NCBI GenBank assembly: GCA_030220185.1
Contig: JASPKZ010007303.1
Coordinates: forward strand, 1,178,001 to 1,242,000
Reading direction: 5' to 3'
DNA from: Diploptera punctata
Taxonomy: Eukaryota > Arthropoda > Insecta > Blattodea > Blaberidae
DNA length: 64,000 nucleotides
Shown: piece after piece, positions 58,941 through 64,000 of the stretch
Layout: each line of letters starts with the position of its first letter
Numbering within the stretch: position 1 is the first letter of the stretch
Program-made: the position numbers and the translations under genes
The notes under the pieces: model-generated
What the model saw: the letters and a program-made list of their open reading frames with translations, nothing else
Told to the model about the DNA's origin: nothing
Databases searched by the model: none

Positions 58941-61110
58941 ACTAGCTAATACCCGACGTGTGCTGCTACGCCTAAATACATGAACATTAATATGTTTTAT
59001 ATTTAGTTGAATAAGTAAAAGGGGAAATAATTATAAATTTATATCGTAATTACTTTTACTCCGTGCTGATTTTCCGGCGTTGCCTGAGAATATACTTATC
59101 CCCATCTTCTTGACATAAATGAGCTGGAATACGAAAATTAATGTGTTTTTATGTCAAGTTGAATATGTGTGGAGAAAAATTTATGTCGTAATTATTTTTA
59201 GATACTCCGTGCTGATTACCCTGTGTTGCCCGGGATTCTACTTATCCCGATCTTCTTGACATAAATGAGCTGAATGACGAAATTCGTTATTTTGAGCTAT
59301 CCGTAGAAGAATACCCGACGTGCTCTGCTTACGCTTGCCCGGGAATGTACTTATCCCGATCTTCTTGGCATCAATGAAAGAAATTTTTTTTTGCGCGATA
59401 GTGGGTTTTGTTGTACTTACAGCACTGGCGAGCTTGATTGAAGTTCAACTTCCTACATTTCGGGATTTTCAACCTAAATAACTATAATGTAATATTATTT
59501 TTACACCCACGTGCGGGAAATAAAACCACTGCACTCTATGTATACTACGTACGATGTGTAAACAAATAATATCCAAAAGGTAGTGTTAATATACATTATA
59601 CAAAACAAATCACTGCATTTTAAATGAACTGAACTTTATTTGAAACAATATAAACAATAAATAAGTACTTGAGGCCATTTTATCAATAATTGGTCTCACG
59701 GCCTTCTGTAGTTTCAACACTTTTAACGTTAGTCAATTGTTTATAATGAAATAAAATTCCAACAAAGATTATATTATTTTAGTCTTATTTATTATTTTGA
59801 AAACACCATCCGCAAAAAATAATGTGCAACGCACGTTTGTGAAGTATTTTACAGAATCTCGGAAATTAAAAACATCGCTATTGCTCGGTTTTTGAACATT
59901 TTCCTCGATTCTGTAAAAACCACTTCCCAACCTCGCATCGTAATATACTATTGTGAGTTATCCGTAAAAGATAAACATATGCTGTCGCGGGTTTTTTGTA
60001 GCGTTTTTTTTAGATATTCAATTCTGTGTACATTAATTTGGTGTATTTGATATGGTTTAGGCAGCGTAAGCCATTTAAGCGCACAGAAAGCCACTTTTAT
60101 TTTACTTTTTACTACAAAGGGTGATTTTTAAGGGTGAAGGGCTTGAGAATTAAATCTTCCTTACAACCTATAAACTTCCCGGCAAAATCCTGAACATTTT
60201 GCAAAAAGCCCCATCACAATCGCTTGCCCGGGAATCTACTTATCTCGATCATCTTGACATCAATGAAAGACAAAAATGGCTATTGTGAGTTATCCGTGAA
60301 AGATAAACATATGTTGTCGCGGACTTTTTTTGTAGAGCTTTTTGAGATATTCAATTATGTATACATTAATTTTTGTATTTGTTATGGTTTAGGCAGCGTA
60401 AGCCATTTAAGCGTCCAAAGAACTACTTTTTTCCACGTTTTCCACTACAAAGGGCGATTTTTAAGGGTGTAGGAGTTGAGTATCATAACTCTCTTATAGC
60501 CTGTGTTCATCCCGGGAATAGCCTGAACATTTTGCAAAAAGCCCCATCACAATCGGATCAACGGTATGGCCGCGCATAATCGAACATACAAACAAATATT
60601 CATTTTTGTATATTAGACTAGCTAATACCCGGCGTGCGCTGCTACTCCTAAATAAATGTTAATGTGTTTTTACCACCAGCCTTCAACTGCCATGCTTGCC
60701 CGGGAATCAAATTATCCCGATCTAAAAATAGTTATTGTGAGTTATCCGTAAAAGATAAATATATGCTGTCGCGGACTTTTTTGTAGAGTTTTTTTTAAGA
60801 TATTCAATTCCGTATATAATAATTTGGTGTATTTGTTATGGTTTAGGCAGCGTAAGCCATTTAAGCGTGAAAATAGGGACATTATTTCACGTTTTTCACT
60901 ACAAAGGGTGATTTTTGGGGGTGAAGGGGTTGAGCATTACAACTCCATTATAGCCTATGTTCATCCCGGGAATCTCGTGAACATTTTGCAAAAAACCTCA
61001 TCAAAATCGGATCAACGGTATGGCCGCGCATAGAATACGAACAAACAAACAAAAAAACAAACAAACAAACAAACATTGATTTTTATATATTAGATTAGAG
61101 AATACGATTC
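58941..61110 (+). repeat. cluster of dispersed repeat 'Q' units
   Basis: Three to four partly diverged units with TAGCTAATACCCG.CGTGC, TGCCCGGGAATC, GGTTTAGGCAGCGTAAGCCA, CACTACAAAGGG.GATTTTT and GGATCAACGGTATGGCCGCG, the last ending in an (ACAA)n run and TTTTATATATTAGA. An inverted R repeat (59395-59960) splits the first two. A minus copy is at 16911-17545. Confidence 0.7.
59395..59960 (-). repeat. dispersed repeat 'R', inverted copy inside Q
   Basis: Reverse complement of 53440-54035 over its length. Confidence 0.7.
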
Positions 61111-61616
61111 AATTTGTAAAAGATTCAACCATAGTATACGTGAAAGAATTTCTGGACGTGAGGAGATTGCACGAATAACATTTCCTATGCTCCTATTAAC
61201 GTATCAAGATTGAAGTGTAAGGTGGGTTTGGATAGATAGGAATTCTCTAATGGTTGCTATTCTCTGCTATCCTTGCGAAAATTAGATTCTATTAGACGAA
61301 TACAGAGACAAGACGACACAGTAGCATTCCTGAGTGTCTTCCAGAAGAATTTAAGTAACAGTTGGAATTCACAGACCAGGAGCTAAGCAGATTGCAAACA
61401 TTCCATCCTAAACGGATTATAAAACATATTAAAGACAAAATATAGCGAGACAGGATGAGATAATAAAACTAAACATCGTTCATCAATAACTTTTATAACT
61501 GATAACGTAATAAAAATAATTTTATAGTAATTAAATTTAATCAACGAGTCAAAATCAGCCCTCCTAACTGCTTAATCATCACGTCAACTCTACTGAATTC
61601 CCATGAACAGGAACAA
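61111..61616. other. no feature recognised
   Basis: About 500 bp without a supported gene or repeat; possibly unique sequence. Confidence 0.4.
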
Positions 61617-61947
61617 TAGTATATTACGATGCAAGGTTGGGAAGTGGTATTTACAGAACCGAGGAAAATGTTTAAAATCCGAGCGACAGCGAGGTTTTTA
61701 ATTTCCGAGATTCTGTAAAACACTTCACAAACGTGCGTTGTGCATTACATTTTGCGTGATTTTTTTTTCAAAAAATAAATAATAGTAAAACAATATCTTT
61801 GTTGGAAATATTTACGTTCATTGTAAACAACTGACTAACGTTAACAGTGTGGACAATGTTTATTAGTTGAAACAATAGGAGGCTTTGAGAACAATTATTG
61901 ATAAAATGGCCGCAAGTAGATATTTATTGTATTGCATTATTTCAAAT

Positions 61948-62292
61948 GTCCACCGCTGTGGTCTCGAGGTAGCGTGCTGCCTTGTCACTCAGCGGGCCCG
62001 GGTTCGATCCCCGCTCGGGACAAGTTTCCTGGGTGAGGTTTTTTCGGGGTTTTTCCTCACCTGTAAGACAAATGTCAGGATACGTACTTTAAGGCCCTAA
62101 CGGTCCTCGAACATCATATGGCCTCATTATATTAAGTTTAGGTTTAAGGCCTGTCCTGGCGCATCATTATCCATCGTCATCACCCATCATATCATTGGGG
62201 CAGCGTAACCCCGCCTTTCAGGCGCCCCAATTTCAGAAGTGGGTTAAAATACGCCAATGCCAGGAGAGAATACTTGAAATGCTGAATGACAA
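61948..62292 (+). mobile_element. tRNA-headed SINE, complete
   Basis: CACCGCTGTGGTCTCGAGGT head, GGGTTCGATCCCCG B box, TTTTTCGGGGTTTTTCCTCA, 3' section GGGGCAGCGTAACCCCGCC and a GACAAAC end. Reference copy for the family. Confidence 0.82.
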
Positions 62293-62568
62293 ACAAACAG
62301 TTGGCATTGGACAAAAAATATATATACGTAAATAAACTTTTATAAAATTCATGATGTGTTCCGTTGAGGTATTATTCAAAATTAAAATATAAAATTATGG
62401 AATATTCACCTGAAAGGTCCGCCTCCTCAAGTTAATTAATTATTTAACTGTAGCGCTTTCTGGACTTGTCCCATCATCGGCAGGATTCAAAACTGGTGTT
62501 TCACTGAAGATCTGGTAGAGGGGGTTACATGTATTGGGTTAGTTTTCGTTTATCAGATTGTCGTTGTT

Positions 62569-62787
62569 GTGATAAACGTACTCGAAGAGATGGAAATCAC
62601 GAAAGCAGCTCACAACAACGACAATCTGATAAACGAAAACGAACCCAATACATGTAACCCCCTCTACCAGATCATCAGTGAAACACCAGTTTTGAATCCT
62701 GCCGATGATGGGACAAGTCCCGAAAGCGCTACAGTTAAATCATTAATTAAGTTGAGGAGACGGACCTTCCAGGTGAATATTCCATAA
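62569..62787 (+). pseudogene. PLE endonuclease C-terminus
   Basis: LEEMEITKAAHNNDNLINEN then NPLYQIISETP: the L..LEE.EI.K...N.LN and NPLY segment that ends GIY-YIG domains of Penelope-like proteins. 5'-truncated. Confidence 0.6.
62699..62734 (+). ncRNA. hammerhead ribozyme with CCGATGA core
   Basis: Helix I CTG/CAG, CCGATGA (62702-62708; T-to-C at the second core base), unpaired T, helix II GGGAC/GTCCC, GAAA, helix III on AGCGCT, site CTA. The same core change is in the copy at 17316, so it is a family trait, not a chance mutation. Confidence 0.55.
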
Positions 62788-63085
62788 TTGTATATTTTAA
62801 TTATAAATAATTAAAACATTCAAATAAAGTTCAGTTCATTTAAATTGCAGTGATTTGTTTCGTATAATGTATATTAACATTACCTTTCGGATATTTTTTG
62901 TATATACATTGCACGTAGTATACAAGAGGGCAGTGGTTATTACTTCCCGCACGTGGGTGTACATGTAATATTACAGTATAGTTATTTAGGTTGGCAATCC
63001 TGAAATGTAGGAAGTTGAACTTTCAATCATGGCCGCCATTGCTGTAAGTATGACAAAACGCACTATCGCGCAAAAAATTCTTTGC

Positions 63086-63164
63086 ATAGCATGACTTCAT
63101 AAGATTATATTCGTTTTTCGAGTTACAAGGAGCGACTTCATATGTAAGTTGAGAATTGTATACA
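63086..63164. other. no feature recognised
   Basis: Short spacer. Confidence 0.3.
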
Positions 63165-63660
63165 TTAACTAACAAATACTCGGCGTGCATTGCTATGCCT
63201 AAATAAATGAAACATTAAAAGTTAATTAAATTGTATGGTATTACGCTGAGACGAACCTAACATGGCAGTTGCTAGTCAGTTTTTAATGTCGGATTTCAGG
63301 TAAACGTCCACTTTTAATTGTCGGATTTCGCTCTTTTTTGGATAATACCTACATCGGTTTATTTTAATAGGATATACTGAGTTTCGTTGTGAAACATAGA
63401 AAATTGTGACTTCCAGAGCGATTTTTAAATTTTCACTTCAGGTGAACTCCTACACACAATGGTTTTAGAGGGTTCAATTGTGAATTAAAACCATTCAGAG
63501 ACCCACTCAATCGAAAAAAAAATCAAAATTGGTTCAGTCGTTTAGGCAGTTTTTAATTTCGGATTACAGGTAACTCTCCGCTTATAATTGTCGGATTTCG
63601 CTAATTTTTGGATAATACCTACGTCGGTTTATTTAATAGGATATGTTCAGTTTCGTTGTT
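63165..63660 (+). repeat. dispersed repeat related to Q
   Basis: ACTCGGCGTGCATTGCTATGC opening as in Q, then a twice-repeated block (GTCGGATTTCGCT..TTTTTGGATAATACCTAC near 63320 and 63588). Confidence 0.55.
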
Positions 63661-63885
63661 TTTTTTTGGGTGAGGTTTTTATCGGGGTTTTTCCTCACCT
63701 GTAAGACAAATGTCAGGAAAACTTTAAGGCCCAAACGGTCCCCGAAATCATATGGCCATCATCACCATCCTTATCATTATCATCATCAATATCATCCTTC
63801 ACCGGTGTGGAAAGCAACGGGAAGCTACCACACCTACAATTCCCTAGAACGACCTGCCCTCGGGCAGAATTACTATGGATATATC
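63661..63885 (+). mobile_element. SINE, 5'-truncated
   Basis: TTTTTCCTCACCTGTAAGAC, GTCCCCGAAATCATATGGCC, GTGTGGAAAGCAACGGGAAG, GAATTACTATGGATA. Same 3' section as 46246-46555. Confidence 0.75.
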
Positions 63886-63922
63886 TCTCTCTCTCACTAT
63901 ATATATCAAAATTTAATTGTAA

Positions 63923-63974
<52 letters not shown>

Positions 63975-64000
63975 ATAATTAAATCTTTAACATTGAGCAA
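63886..64000. repeat. (TC)n and long (TA)n microsatellite
   Basis: TCTCTC followed by about 20 TA units at 63930-63970, at the SINE tail. Confidence 0.85.

Larger units (their letters stand above)
62325..62790 (-). mobile_element. PLE, CCTCAACGG-tail family, with ORF remnant in the inverted arm
   Basis: Tail at the left (CTTTTATAAAATTCATGATG, GTTCCGTTGAGG), inverted arms of about 160 bp. The right arm holds both ORF end and hammerhead on the + strand. Confidence 0.75.
61617..63085 (+). repeat. repeat 'R' split by a SINE and a PLE
   Basis: R runs 61617-61947 and resumes at about 62815 to 63085. Its continuous form is at 53440-54035. Confidence 0.75.

Overview
This is an AT-rich eukaryotic window, most likely from an insect. 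Evidence for that: spliced genes with GT-AG introns, a SAYSvFN-domain host gene with a 7-kb intron, many non-LTR retrotransposons with short-repeat tails, several tRNA-headed SINE families, and hAT, mariner, Harbinger and pogo-like remnants. The species cannot be told from sequence alone. There are no bacterial-style operons, rRNA genes or CRISPR arrays.

Host genes. Two genes can be supported, both on the + strand. (1) The 3' end of an unidentified gene: exons 3719-3833, 3913-4032 and 6022-6056, joined by phase-1 introns, ending in a stop at 6056. (2) A complete SAYSD1 homologue: exon 27670-27804 and exon 34886-35236, 161 residues, joined in phase 0 across a 7.1-kb intron. That intron holds a near-intact RTE-type LINE in sense orientation, plus a large inverted repeat with older elements nested in it.

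The dominant layer is a set of Penelope-like elements (PLEs), most of them short foldback copies. They fall into about ten sequence families. Longer copies keep the C-terminal part of a GIY-YIG endonuclease ORF. Most copies carry a recognisable type I hammerhead ribozyme followed by a common 3' tail (ATGAGGT...ACCTCAT, then a TTCC motif). Many copies are bounded by 11-16 bp target duplications, so they were retroposed; they are not DNA-transposon MITEs. In most families helix III of the hammerhead is a self-complementary 6-10-mer, which suggests that it acts as a dimer. A related group of foldbacks carries 73-nt tRNA-like sequences, and at least one of these (6248-7225) ends in the same kind of tail with a 16-bp duplication.

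Layout: 1-2.9 kb PLEs, a small MITE and a tRNA foldback; 2.9-6.1 kb end of the unidentified gene; 6.2-12.9 kb nested PLE, LINE and tRNA foldbacks; 13.15-15.55 kb a hAT element with 8-bp duplication carrying nested insertions; 15.8-23.7 kb PLEs, tRNA foldbacks and SINEs; 23.7-27.2 kb decayed LINE, TE and SINE copies; 27.26-35.4 kb SAYSD1; 35.5-46 kb a three-deep PLE nest and further LINEs, SINEs and PLEs; 46.8-49.5 kb a SINE holding a LINE holding a CR1-like LINE; 50-58 kb LINE pieces, mariner and hAT relics; 58-64 kb tandem and dispersed repeats, a PLE and SINEs. Insertion order can be read from the nested target duplications, and PLE activity spans several rounds of LINE and SINE insertion.
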